NCBI GenBank assembly: GCA_964528595.1
Contig: CAZGTM010000067.1
Span: forward strand, 1-19,764
Direction: 5' to 3'
Source of the DNA: CAYFKJ01 sp964528595
GTDB taxonomy: Bacteria; Pseudomonadota; Alphaproteobacteria; UBA2966
DNA: 19,764 nt
The notes below the pieces were generated by a model. The model was not told where the DNA came from. It saw only the letters and a program-made list of their open reading frames with translations, and searched no databases. The position numbers and the translations under genes are program-made. Shown here one piece after another: positions 1-7,258 of this stretch. Within the stretch, counting starts at the first letter, position 1. Each line of letters starts with the position of its first letter.

Positions 1-44
1 GTTGGGCGTTTACTGATTATTTGGTACCTGGAAAGGACTTCCTG

Positions 45-239
45 ATGTGGACTGGTTTTGTTGATGGGCGCAAGATTGCGCGTCTGGTGGCAGCGGTTTG
101 TTTTGTTTCCTTTCTTGGTGCATGCACGTCATTTACCCATACGCCATTGTTCGGCGACAAGACCGGCGGCGGTGTGGTCAAACGGGATGGAAATGGAATA
201 CCGATCCTGACCAAGAAGGAAATTTCATTGCTCGAATAG
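45..239 (+). CDS. Small putative lipoprotein, function unknown
   Basis: A 64-residue protein. It has a basic N-region (GRKIAR), a hydrophobic segment at about residues 13-25 and a lipobox FLGAC, with Cys27 as the predicted lipidation site, so export by Sec and lipid anchoring by Lgt/LspA are likely. The mature part is only about 38 residues, with a short Gly-rich stretch and no domain I recognise. I chose the ATG at 45 because GAAAGGA lies 8 bases upstream. An in-frame TTG at 21 would add eight residues ahead of the basic region and has no clear ribosome site. The gene ends 42 bases before the glutathione S-transferase gene on the same strand, so they could share a transcript. The signal peptide and lipobox are seen directly; no function can be given. 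Confidence 0.68.
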   Translation: MWTGFVDGRKIARLVAAVCFVSFLGACTSFTHTPLFGDKTGGGVVKRDGNGIPILTKKEISLLE

Positions 240-281
240 CACTGTTGGGGGAACTGTACCTGATGAGGGAACAGCCGCCGC

Positions 282-917
282 ATGACGATTAAACTCTACC
301 ATTGCCGAGACGCCCGTTCGCTGCGGCCCTTGTGGACGCTCGAGGAACTGGGCCTCGATTATGAACTCGTCAACATGGATTTCCCGCCACGTTTCAAGCA
401 CGACGGATACCTGGAGGTAAATCCGCTGGGCACCGTGCCGACGATGCTTGACGGCGAGACTTACATGACCGAATCCTCCGGCATGGCGCACTATCTGGTG
501 GAGCGCTACGGACCGACATCCCTGGCGGTGGAACGGGACGATCCCGAGTTCGGCGCCTACCTAAACTGGCTTTACCGCAGCGACGCAACGCTAACGTTTC
601 CCCAAACACTGATCCTGCGGTATTCCATGTTCGAACCGGAAGAGCGCCGCCAGCCCCAGGTGGCCCAGGACTACACTCAGTGGTTTCTCTCCCGCGCCCG
701 CGCGGTTGAAAACGCACTCGAAGACCAGGAATACCTCTGCGCCGGACGCTTCACCATCGCAGATATCTGCGTTGGTTATGCGCTCTACCTGGCCAGATCG
801 ATCAAGATCGACGTTCATCTGGGCCCGCATACCCGCGCCTACATAGAGCGCATCCACGACCGGCCGGCATTTCACAGGTGCTTGGAAAAACAAGCGGAAT
901 TGCCCGAGGTTTATTAG
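282..917 (+). CDS. Glutathione S-transferase family protein
   Basis: A 211-residue cytosolic GST, a normal length for the family, expected to conjugate glutathione to electrophiles or to act as a related thiol transferase. The N-terminal thioredoxin-fold domain (about residues 1-78) holds the conserved NPLGTVPTM segment with cis-Pro53, followed by the glutathione-contacting Glu64-Ser65. The C-terminal helical domain carries the FTIAD capping box at about residues 157-161. The N-terminal motif YHCRDARS leaves the catalytic Ser/Cys uncertain (Cys8 or Ser13), so I do not name a class. The ATG at 282 fits the usual family start; GAGGG lies a little far upstream. The next gene, 945-2693, is convergent, and I see no clear hairpin terminator in the 27 bases between them. 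Confidence 0.88.
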   Translation: MTIKLYHCRDARSLRPLWTLEELGLDYELVNMDFPPRFKHDGYLEVNPLGTVPTMLDGETYMTESSGMAHYLVERYGPTSLAVERDDPEFGAYLNWLYRSDATLTFPQTLILRYSMFEPEERRQPQVAQDYTQWFLSRARAVENALEDQEYLCAGRFTIADICVGYALYLARSIKIDVHLGPHTRAYIERIHDRPAFHRCLEKQAELPEVY

Positions 918-944
918 GTACCGCGGTTCAGATAAGAGCGACCG

Positions 945-2693
945 TCAACCCGTCACCTTCCGGGCCACGATGCGGCCGACGAAGCGCAACGCCTCCCGTA
1001 AAGGCAGGCGCTTGGCGTTGGTCTTGGCGGCGCCCTTGGTGTAGGCGCTCTTGCGGGTGTAGTCGATGGCGACGTCGACGATGACGGGGCGCGCGGTTTC
1101 GGCGGCCAGACGGTTGGCCTCGGCCATGACGGCGGCCGCATCGTCCCCGCCGTTCAGCGCAAGATAGTGCGCCCCGGTCGCCAGGGCGACGCCTTCAAGG
1201 TTCAGGCCCTCCAGTCCGGTACAGGGCGTGCGGCTGTAGACGATGCGCTGGGCCTGGGCGATTTGGGAAAGCTCTCCGTCGTTGAAGACGTAGAACACCG
1301 GCCCGAGGTCATTGCGCGAGGCGGTGAGAATTTCCATGCAGGTCATGGTGAAACAGCCATCGCCGACGATGGCTGCGACGTTCGTCTCCGGATTGGCCAG
1401 CTTGGCCCCGATGGCCGCCGGAACGGCATAGCCCATACAGTTGAAGTCGGTCGGGCCGATGAAGCCGCCCGGGTTGTGGATGGGCAGCAACTCGGCCGTG
1501 AGGAAGGTGTGGTTGCCGTCGTCGACGACGAAAATGCTGTCGTCGGGCATGGCGCCGCGCAGGTTTGAGAAGAAACTTTCCGGGTTTACCCGCCCGCCAC
1601 TGTCGTGCTTTTGCCAGACGCTGCGGTAGTCCGCCTTATCGGCGGCGATCCCGGCCTTGAGGTCGGCGCCGGTGCGCGCCCGGTTTGCCGTGCCGCCGTC
1701 GTTGCCCAAGCCCTGCACCAATGCCCGCGTCACCGCCGTTGCATCGCCCGTGACGGCAACCTTGGCCGGGTAATTCCGGTTGAGATTGTCGGGGTTGATG
1801 TCGACGTGAACGAGGTTCGCCGGCACCTCGGCGCTGAAGAAAAAGCCGGTCCCCAGTTCGCTGAACTTGGTGCCGACGGCCAGCATCAGGTCGCATTCCT
1901 TGAAGGCGTTTTGCGCGGCCGGCACCGCGGAAGGGCCGAAGGCCAGGCCGGTGTGCAGCGGATGGTCGCCGGGAAAGACGCTGAGGCCTTGCAGCGTCGT
2001 GCTGACCGGCGCGTCCAGCAGTTCGGCCAGCTTCACCAGTTCTGCGCTGGCGTCCTTCGCACCCCAGCCGACGAAAAGGCCGGGTCGTTTGGCGCGGCGC
2101 AGCAGCTCGACGGCCTTTGCGATTGCCGCGCCGTCCACTTCATCCGGGACCGCCGGCGCCTGATAAGCGGGCAGGGTGTCGACATCGCCCTTGAAGCGCT
2201 GGAGATTGACGGGAATTTCGACGAATACCGGCCCCGGTTCGCCGCCATTGGCGACGTCAAAGGCTTCAAACAGCGTCGGCACGACGTCTGCGTGGCTCTC
2301 GACCAGGAAAGTCCGTTTGGTCAGCGCGCTGACGAATGCCTCCTGGTCCATCTCGTGCAGTTGGAAGCTCTTGTCGGTCTCGCGGTCGATGCCGCCGCAG
2401 ATGACCAGCATGGGAATGCCGTCGAGAAACGCTTCGCCGATGCCGCTGGCGGCGTGGGTGGCCCCGGCCGCTGGCACGATCACCAGGGTACCGATCGAAT
2501 CGGAAGTCCGGCTGACGGCGTCGGCCATGAACGCGCCGCCGCCCTCATGCGTCACCAGGATGGGCGTGATCTGTTTGGAGCTGTTGAGTTCATCGTAGAT
2601 CTCGGTGTTGTGGACGCCGGGAATGCCGAAGGTGAAGCGCACGCCCAACTGCTCAAGGGCATGAACGGTCAGCTCGGCGCCCGATTTTCTCAA
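945..2693 (-). CDS. ThDP-dependent enzyme, acetolactate synthase-like
   Basis: A 582-residue thiamine diphosphate enzyme of the acetolactate synthase / benzoylformate decarboxylase superfamily. The N-terminal PYR domain begins at about residue 4 and contains FGIPGVHN and the activating Glu50 in VTHEGG. A central domain spans roughly residues 185-330. The C-terminal PP domain carries the ThDP motif from GDG (444-446) to N471-D472. Such enzymes cleave or form C-C bonds next to a carbonyl. The substrate is not clear, and it is probably not the housekeeping ilvB, since no small subunit lies beside it. The start is taken as TTG at 2693: homologues begin near KSGAELTVHALEQ, and the TTG overlaps the stop of the upstream flavoprotein as TTGA, implying translational coupling. 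A TTG further upstream (2762) would add an unlikely 23-residue leader. Confidence 0.85.
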   Translation of the reverse strand: MRKSGAELTVHALEQLGVRFTFGIPGVHNTEIYDELNSSKQITPILVTHEGGGAFMADAVSRTSDSIGTLVIVPAAGATHAASGIGEAFLDGIPMLVICGGIDRETDKSFQLHEMDQEAFVSALTKRTFLVESHADVVPTLFEAFDVANGGEPGPVFVEIPVNLQRFKGDVDTLPAYQAPAVPDEVDGAAIAKAVELLRRAKRPGLFVGWGAKDASAELVKLAELLDAPVSTTLQGLSVFPGDHPLHTGLAFGPSAVPAAQNAFKECDLMLAVGTKFSELGTGFFFSAEVPANLVHVDINPDNLNRNYPAKVAVTGDATAVTRALVQGLGNDGGTANRARTGADLKAGIAADKADYRSVWQKHDSGGRVNPESFFSNLRGAMPDDSIFVVDDGNHTFLTAELLPIHNPGGFIGPTDFNCMGYAVPAAIGAKLANPETNVAAIVGDGCFTMTCMEILTASRNDLGPVFYVFNDGELSQIAQAQRIVYSRTPCTGLEGLNLEGVALATGAHYLALNGGDDAAAVMAEANRLAAETARPVIVDVAIDYTRKSAYTKGAAKTNAKRLPLREALRFVGRIVARKVTG

Positions 2694-4339
2694 GCCTCCG
2701 CTCCCGCGCTGGACGTGCCCCGTACGATAGCTTTGCCCGCCATGCGGCCCGAGAAAACGCAACCGCCAAGGAACGTGCCCTCCAGCGCTCTCAGTCCGTG
2801 CATACCGCCGCCGCCGAAACCGGCTGCCTCACCGACGGCATAGAGACCGTCCATGGCCTTGCCGGCGGCGTCGACCACCCGGCAATCGAGATCGGTTTCG
2901 ATGCCGCCCAGGCTCTTGCGGCTGATGATGAAGGTGCGGATGGCGACCAGCGGGCCGGCCTTGGCGTCGTCGATCTTCTGAAACTTGCAGGTCCGCACCT
3001 TGTCGCCCCGGTATTCCCGCAACAGGGCGATGCGCTTGATCTGATCGTCGGTAAAATTGCCTTCGCCGCGCGCCATGTCCGTATCGTAAGCCTGAACGTC
3101 GGCGGCCAAGCCTTCGGCGTCGATTTCCGTCGCCGGGTCGAGGGTATTCATCTTTGCCGCCAGATCGGCAACATTCCCCGCTGTCACGATCTCGTCCGAA
3201 TCGGCGATCGTGGCGTCGACCAGCGATTTGTTGCCAAACACGAGGTTCCGCAGTAGGCCGAACTTGCTCTTGTCGCGGATAACGGGATTTGATTCCGCAC
3301 CCGATATGGCGAACTCCTTGAGCATGATCTTGCGGTTCATGACCTGCCAGGAGTACTTGGGCGTCGCCTTCGCCTCGGCGGTGGCGCAGATGCGTTTGAT
3401 CAGTTCGCGTGTGTCGAAACCGGCGATGAGGGGCTCCGGGCCGATCCGCCGGCCCGTCGCATCCAGCCAAAGCGCAGATTTGCAGGGCACGAGACTGAGG
3501 CCGTGGCGCGGCTTGCGCGGGCGGGGGTGGGGGATGCCGGCGGCGTAGTTCCAGCTGCGGTCCAGATTGACGAGTCTGCCGCCGGCCTTGGCAGCCGCAT
3601 CGTGCAGCATACCGTCGGCAAATTTGTGGGAACCGTTAAGGATGGTTTCCGGCGGGGTCGCGCCCCAGTCGGCGTGCCAGTATTGGCGGATAAAATCATC
3701 ATTGCCATTGGTGCCGCCGGCGGCGATTACGACCGCGTCCGCTTCCGCCTGGAAGTCTTCACCGGTGTTTTCGTCGTGGCCGGCGCAGCCGCTGACACGG
3801 CCGTCGATGGTGACCAGTTCCTCAACCCGTTTTGCGAAAACCAGGGATAGCCGGCCGGCTTGCGCGTGGTTCTTCAAACGCCTGGCTAGAACCGTCGTGA
3901 GTTCGTGGCCCGTACCCCAGACCATATGAAAGCGGGGAACGGAGTTGCCTTTGCGGGTCAAGCCGCGCTCGATCCAATTGAGCACGGGCAGGAAACCGAT
4001 CCCCATGGGCACGATAAAATCGTGCACATCGGGCGTCGTGCGTTCGACATATCGTTTGCCCCAGTCGTAAGCCAAGCCGTCGACTTCCGACAGTTCGCCG
4101 AAATTGCACCAGTCGTCGAATGCGCGTTCGGGTGAATCCTCGATGTTGGCCTTGCGTTGCGCCGGGGTGTCGACGAAGAACATGCCGCCGAAAGATTCCT
4201 TCGCCAGACCGCCGAAATTTTCTTCCGTATCGCGATCGATGATGGTGACGGATTTTCCTCCGTCCAGGCATTCAAGGGCGGTCACAATTCCGGCGATGCC
4301 GCCGCCGATGATGACGACGTCGCTTTGGTACTTTGTCAT
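2690..4339 (-). CDS. FAD-dependent dehydrogenase, COG3573-like
   Basis: A 549-residue flavoprotein of the fumarate reductase / 3-ketosteroid dehydrogenase-like FAD_binding_2 superfamily. The dinucleotide-binding motif GGGIAG (residues 12-17) opens the protein and is followed by an acidic strand end, TIIDRD. A second FAD-contacting region near the C-terminus includes YAVGEAAGFGGGGMHG. It resembles the COG3573 predicted oxidoreductases, whose physiological substrate is not established. The start is placed at the ATG at 4339 (MTKYQSDVVIIGGG). A TTG at 4381 would add 14 residues of no family character. The gene lies 73 bases after the methyltransferase-like gene and overlaps the ThDP enzyme by four bases, so the two enzymes probably act on a shared metabolite. 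That is inference from gene order. Confidence 0.86.
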   Translation of the reverse strand: MTKYQSDVVIIGGGIAGIVTALECLDGGKSVTIIDRDTEENFGGLAKESFGGMFFVDTPAQRKANIEDSPERAFDDWCNFGELSEVDGLAYDWGKRYVERTTPDVHDFIVPMGIGFLPVLNWIERGLTRKGNSVPRFHMVWGTGHELTTVLARRLKNHAQAGRLSLVFAKRVEELVTIDGRVSGCAGHDENTGEDFQAEADAVVIAAGGTNGNDDFIRQYWHADWGATPPETILNGSHKFADGMLHDAAAKAGGRLVNLDRSWNYAAGIPHPRPRKPRHGLSLVPCKSALWLDATGRRIGPEPLIAGFDTRELIKRICATAEAKATPKYSWQVMNRKIMLKEFAISGAESNPVIRDKSKFGLLRNLVFGNKSLVDATIADSDEIVTAGNVADLAAKMNTLDPATEIDAEGLAADVQAYDTDMARGEGNFTDDQIKRIALLREYRGDKVRTCKFQKIDDAKAGPLVAIRTFIISRKSLGGIETDLDCRVVDAAGKAMDGLYAVGEAAGFGGGGMHGLRALEGTFLGGCVFSGRMAGKAIVRGTSSAGAEA

Positions 4340-4412
4340 GTTGGATAAACCGGTTTTCTCATGAGCCACAGCGTCGGCCAAAATCGATCCGGCTTCAACC
4401 CTGGAAGCCGCG

Positions 4413-5193
4413 CTACATGCGCCAGATCAACAATTTCGTCCGGCGGCCGTCGTCGACCTCGGCGATTTCATCAGGCTCCTCGCCGGGCACCTCGAAGGAA
4501 TTGCTGATGAACAGGCTGCCGGTTTTCATCTCCGCCCGCGCCTTGGCGAATAGATCCGCCATGGGGGCGGGGGACAGGAAACAATAGACGACGTTGTAAT
4601 TGGATAGATCGCGGTTCCACAGGCTGCCATAGGTGATGGAGGTATTGGATCGGCCGAAAAACAACTGGCGGATCTTGGAAACCAGGAAGGGGCCTGGGGC
4701 ATTTTCCACGGCGTCGAACTGCATATCGGCGCGGGCGCCGCCGAGGTAAAGCGTGGTGCCGCCCAAGCCGCTGCCCAAGTCGATAAACCTTGCGGCATTT
4801 CGGGCCGGCAGCAGGTTGGCCAAGGCGGTCCAGGTCTGTTGGTTGGTGAGGTAGAGCGGAACCCGTTCGCCCGTCGTATTCCAGTAAACCAACAGCAGAC
4901 CGAGGAACGCGACTAAGTAGACCCAGGAAGGAATGTCCAGCGCCAGAGCGCCGGCAAANNNNNNNNNNNNNNNNNNNNNNNNNNNNNNNNNNNNNNNNNN
5001 NNNNNNNNNNNNNNNNNNNNNNNNNNNNNNNNNNNNNNNNNNNNNNNNNNNNNNNNNNCGCCGGCAAAAGCAATTGAACCGGTAGCCACCAGCGCGCCAG
5101 CCCCCAGCGATGGCTGAGGTAGGCGGCGGAGATGCCTTGGGCCGCCAGGATCAACGGCAGGGGCACGGTAAATGCCGTGCCGCGGTTGACCAT
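4413..5193 (-). CDS. Membrane-anchored SAM-methyltransferase-like protein, split by N gap
   Basis: The C-terminal half (4413-4892 and a little upstream) is a Rossmann-type class I methyltransferase fold. Motif I is FIDLGSGLGGTTLYL, then an acidic DAVEN strand and a YCFLSPAPM segment. Upstream, in frame if the Ns are removed, lies a hydrophobic region with several membrane segments (for example FTVPLPLILAAQGISAAYL, then DIPSWVYLVAFLGLLLVYW). Joined, they give the layout of known proteins with membrane helices before a methyltransferase domain. The literal 100 Ns break the frame. The start is uncertain: the ATG at 5193 is the first in-frame ATG, but the reading frame and hydrophobic character continue up to an ATT at 5295 just after the phaC stop, so the true N-terminus may lie near there. 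Substrate unknown. Confidence 0.6.
4959..5058. other. Assembly gap of 100 Ns
   Basis: Exactly 100 Ns, the usual placeholder for a gap of unknown size. Both flanks carry the same 10-mer CGCCGGCAAA: it ends at 4958 and begins again at 5059. The gap sits inside the methyltransferase-like gene. Confidence 0.97.
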
Positions 5194-5300
5194 CAGCGCA
5201 AGGCCGAAACAGGCGATGCCGGCGAATACCTGGGCGGCCAGCGCCCGCGTCAGCGGAACGCGCCGTTCGGGCGTCGATTGAACCGGGGCCTCAATGGCCG

Positions 5301-7112
5301 TTACGCCTTCATCTTGACGTACGAGCCCGGTGCATCTTCGAGGGGCTTCAGCTGACCGTCGCCAGGCTGGCGCGCCGGAACTTTATCGCCGGCATATTTG
5401 CCCAGCCATTTGATCCAGTCGGGCCACCACGAACCGTCGTGCTGCTTGGCGCCATCGAACCACTCGTCCGTATCGCCGGTGTTCTTGGTATTGGTCCAAT
5501 AGCAATATTTCTTGGCAGCGGGCGGGTTGATGACGCCGGCGATATGACCCGAGGCCGACAGCACAAAACGGTTCTTGCCGGCGTAAATTCCGGTGGCCTT
5601 GAACGACGATTTCCAGGGTGCGATATGATCGTCCTTGGTCGCCAGAATGTAGGTCGGTGTCTTGATCGTGGTGAGATCGATGGCGACGCCGTCCAGCGTC
5701 ACGCCGCCCGGCTGCGACAGCAGATTTTGCTGGTACATGTTGCGCAGATAAAAGCTGTGCATGGCGGCGGGCATGCGGGTCGAATCGGAATTCCAATACA
5801 ACAGATCGAAAGGGAAGGGTTCCTTGCCCAGCATGTAATTGTTGATGACAAACGACCAGATCAGGTCGTTAGCCCGCAGCATGTTGAAGGTCGTCGCCAT
5901 TTCGCGGCCCTCGAGATAACCGCGCTCCGACATGCCTTCCTCGATGGACTGGATCTGGGCCTCGTCGACAAAAACCGACAACTCACCCGATTCCTCAAAA
6001 TCCACCAGCGAGGTGAAGAAGGTCGCCGCCTTGATGCGGTCGTCGCCTTTGGCGGCCATATAGGCCAGGGTCGAAGCCAACAAAGTGCCGCCGATGCAAT
6101 AGCCGATGGCGTTGAGTTCGCGGCTGCCGGTCGCCTGCTCAACGGCATCCACCGCGGCCAGCAGGCCCCCGGTCATGTAGTCCTCGAAGCTGCGTTCCGC
6201 CATTTCCGTGTCCGGATTGACCCAGCTGATGACGAACACGGTGAGGCCCTGTTCCGTCGCCCATTTGATGAACGAGTTTTCAGGCTTCAGGTCGAGGATG
6301 TAGAACTTATTGATCCAGGGCGGCGTGATCAGCAGGGGGCGGGCGTGGACTTCATCGGTGGCGGGGGCATACTGCAGAAGCTGGATAAGCTCGTTCTGGA
6401 ACACCACCTTGCCCTCTGAGGTGGCAACGTTTTCTCCGACCTCGAAGGCGTCCATGTCGGTTTGCGAAATGGCGAGCTGGCCGCCGCCCCGCTCCAGGTC
6501 GCGCAACAGGTTGTCCAATCCCTTAACCAGGTTCTCGCCGCCGCTTTCCGCCGTGGCGTGCAGGACCTGGGGATTGGTAGCGGCGAAATTCGAGGGCGAG
6601 AGGGCGTCGGCGAACTGCTTCGTGTAGAAGGTCACTTTCTTGCGGGTGGCCTCGTCCATACCATCGACGTCAGCCACGGTGCGTTGCATCCAATCGGCCG
6701 TCAGGAGATAGGATTGTTTAATAAAATCAAAGAGTTGATTGTTGCTCCAGTCTTCGTGGCGGAACCGTTTGTCGCCGGCTTCAGGGACGGCGACCGGATC
6801 GCTCTCAGTACCGCTCAGGCGTTCGGCGGCGTGCTGCCATAGCTTCAGATAGTCCTGCCACAGCGCCATCTGGGCGTTCGCCAGCTTTTCCGGGTGCGCC
6901 AGCATTTGCTGGGTCATTTCGAGAAATGTTTCGCCGATGTGCAAGGGATCGTCGAATCCCGTCGTCCCGCCCTCCGCCTGCCGGGCCATGAAATCCGAAA
7001 TCAGCCTTTGGCTTTTCTCCGCAACGTCGGTCATGTTGCTGGAAAATTTCTCAAAGTCCATATTCGCCCAGAAATCGGGCAACGGGGGTACAGTGCCTTG
7101 TTGATCGGCCAT
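5301..7112 (-). CDS. phaC: Class I polyhydroxyalkanoate synthase
   Basis: A 603-residue PHA synthase that polymerises (R)-3-hydroxyacyl-CoA into polyhydroxyalkanoate on the granule surface. The N-terminal domain (to about residue 230) is followed by an alpha/beta-hydrolase core. The lipase-like box GYCIGG contains the nucleophile Cys339. The acid is Asp495 in ATKDDHIAPW and the base is His523 in SGHIAGVINPP. The 28-residue Asp-His spacing matches the classical Cupriavidus enzyme. Length and N-terminal sequence (PDFWANMDFEKFS) fit class I. The ATG at 7112 is preceded by AGGGAAAG about five bases upstream. The methyltransferase-like gene follows closely downstream; no phaA, phaB or phasin gene is in the window. 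A candidate promoter lies at 7141-7169. Confidence 0.97.
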   Translation of the reverse strand: MADQQGTVPPLPDFWANMDFEKFSSNMTDVAEKSQRLISDFMARQAEGGTTGFDDPLHIGETFLEMTQQMLAHPEKLANAQMALWQDYLKLWQHAAERLSGTESDPVAVPEAGDKRFRHEDWSNNQLFDFIKQSYLLTADWMQRTVADVDGMDEATRKKVTFYTKQFADALSPSNFAATNPQVLHATAESGGENLVKGLDNLLRDLERGGGQLAISQTDMDAFEVGENVATSEGKVVFQNELIQLLQYAPATDEVHARPLLITPPWINKFYILDLKPENSFIKWATEQGLTVFVISWVNPDTEMAERSFEDYMTGGLLAAVDAVEQATGSRELNAIGYCIGGTLLASTLAYMAAKGDDRIKAATFFTSLVDFEESGELSVFVDEAQIQSIEEGMSERGYLEGREMATTFNMLRANDLIWSFVINNYMLGKEPFPFDLLYWNSDSTRMPAAMHSFYLRNMYQQNLLSQPGGVTLDGVAIDLTTIKTPTYILATKDDHIAPWKSSFKATGIYAGKNRFVLSASGHIAGVINPPAAKKYCYWTNTKNTGDTDEWFDGAKQHDGSWWPDWIKWLGKYAGDKVPARQPGDGQLKPLEDAPGSYVKMKA

Positions 7113-7140
7113 TGCGCTTTCCCTATGCTATTGAAAATGG

Positions 7141-7169
7141 ACTATAAATGAAGGCGTTGCGGCGCACAA
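7141..7169 (-). promoter_or_regulatory. Candidate sigma-70-type promoter for phaC
   Basis: On the minus strand, TTGTGC (7169-7164) is separated by 17 bases from TATAGT (7146-7141), which matches the -10 consensus at five of six positions. Transcription would begin near 7134, giving a leader of about 22 bases that contains AGGGAAAG before the phaC ATG. The -35 match is only three of six, so this is a candidate from spacing and the -10 box. Confidence 0.42.
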
Positions 7170-7258
7170 TTCCGAGCGCCGGGCGGTCTTGAAATTGCAG
7201 GCTTAGGGTGCATTCGAGGTGCAGCCTTTTGAAAAGACAAAGAGTTGGAGCGATGGCC

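Noticed and set aside
1605..2843. 412-residue open frame antisense to the ThDP enzyme
   Set aside because: A GC-rich shadow frame. The opposite strand encodes a clear ThDP enzyme with all motifs, and the antisense product shows no domain.
4949..5068. Treating the shared CGCCGGCAAA at the gap edges as a simple contig overlap
   Set aside because: Merging the two copies shifts the frame and gives a stop codon, while end-to-end joining keeps the protein intact.
7190..7218. Possible rightward promoter for the OmpA-like gene (TTGAAA at 7190)
   Set aside because: No acceptable -10 box lies at 16-18 bases spacing, so it was not listed.
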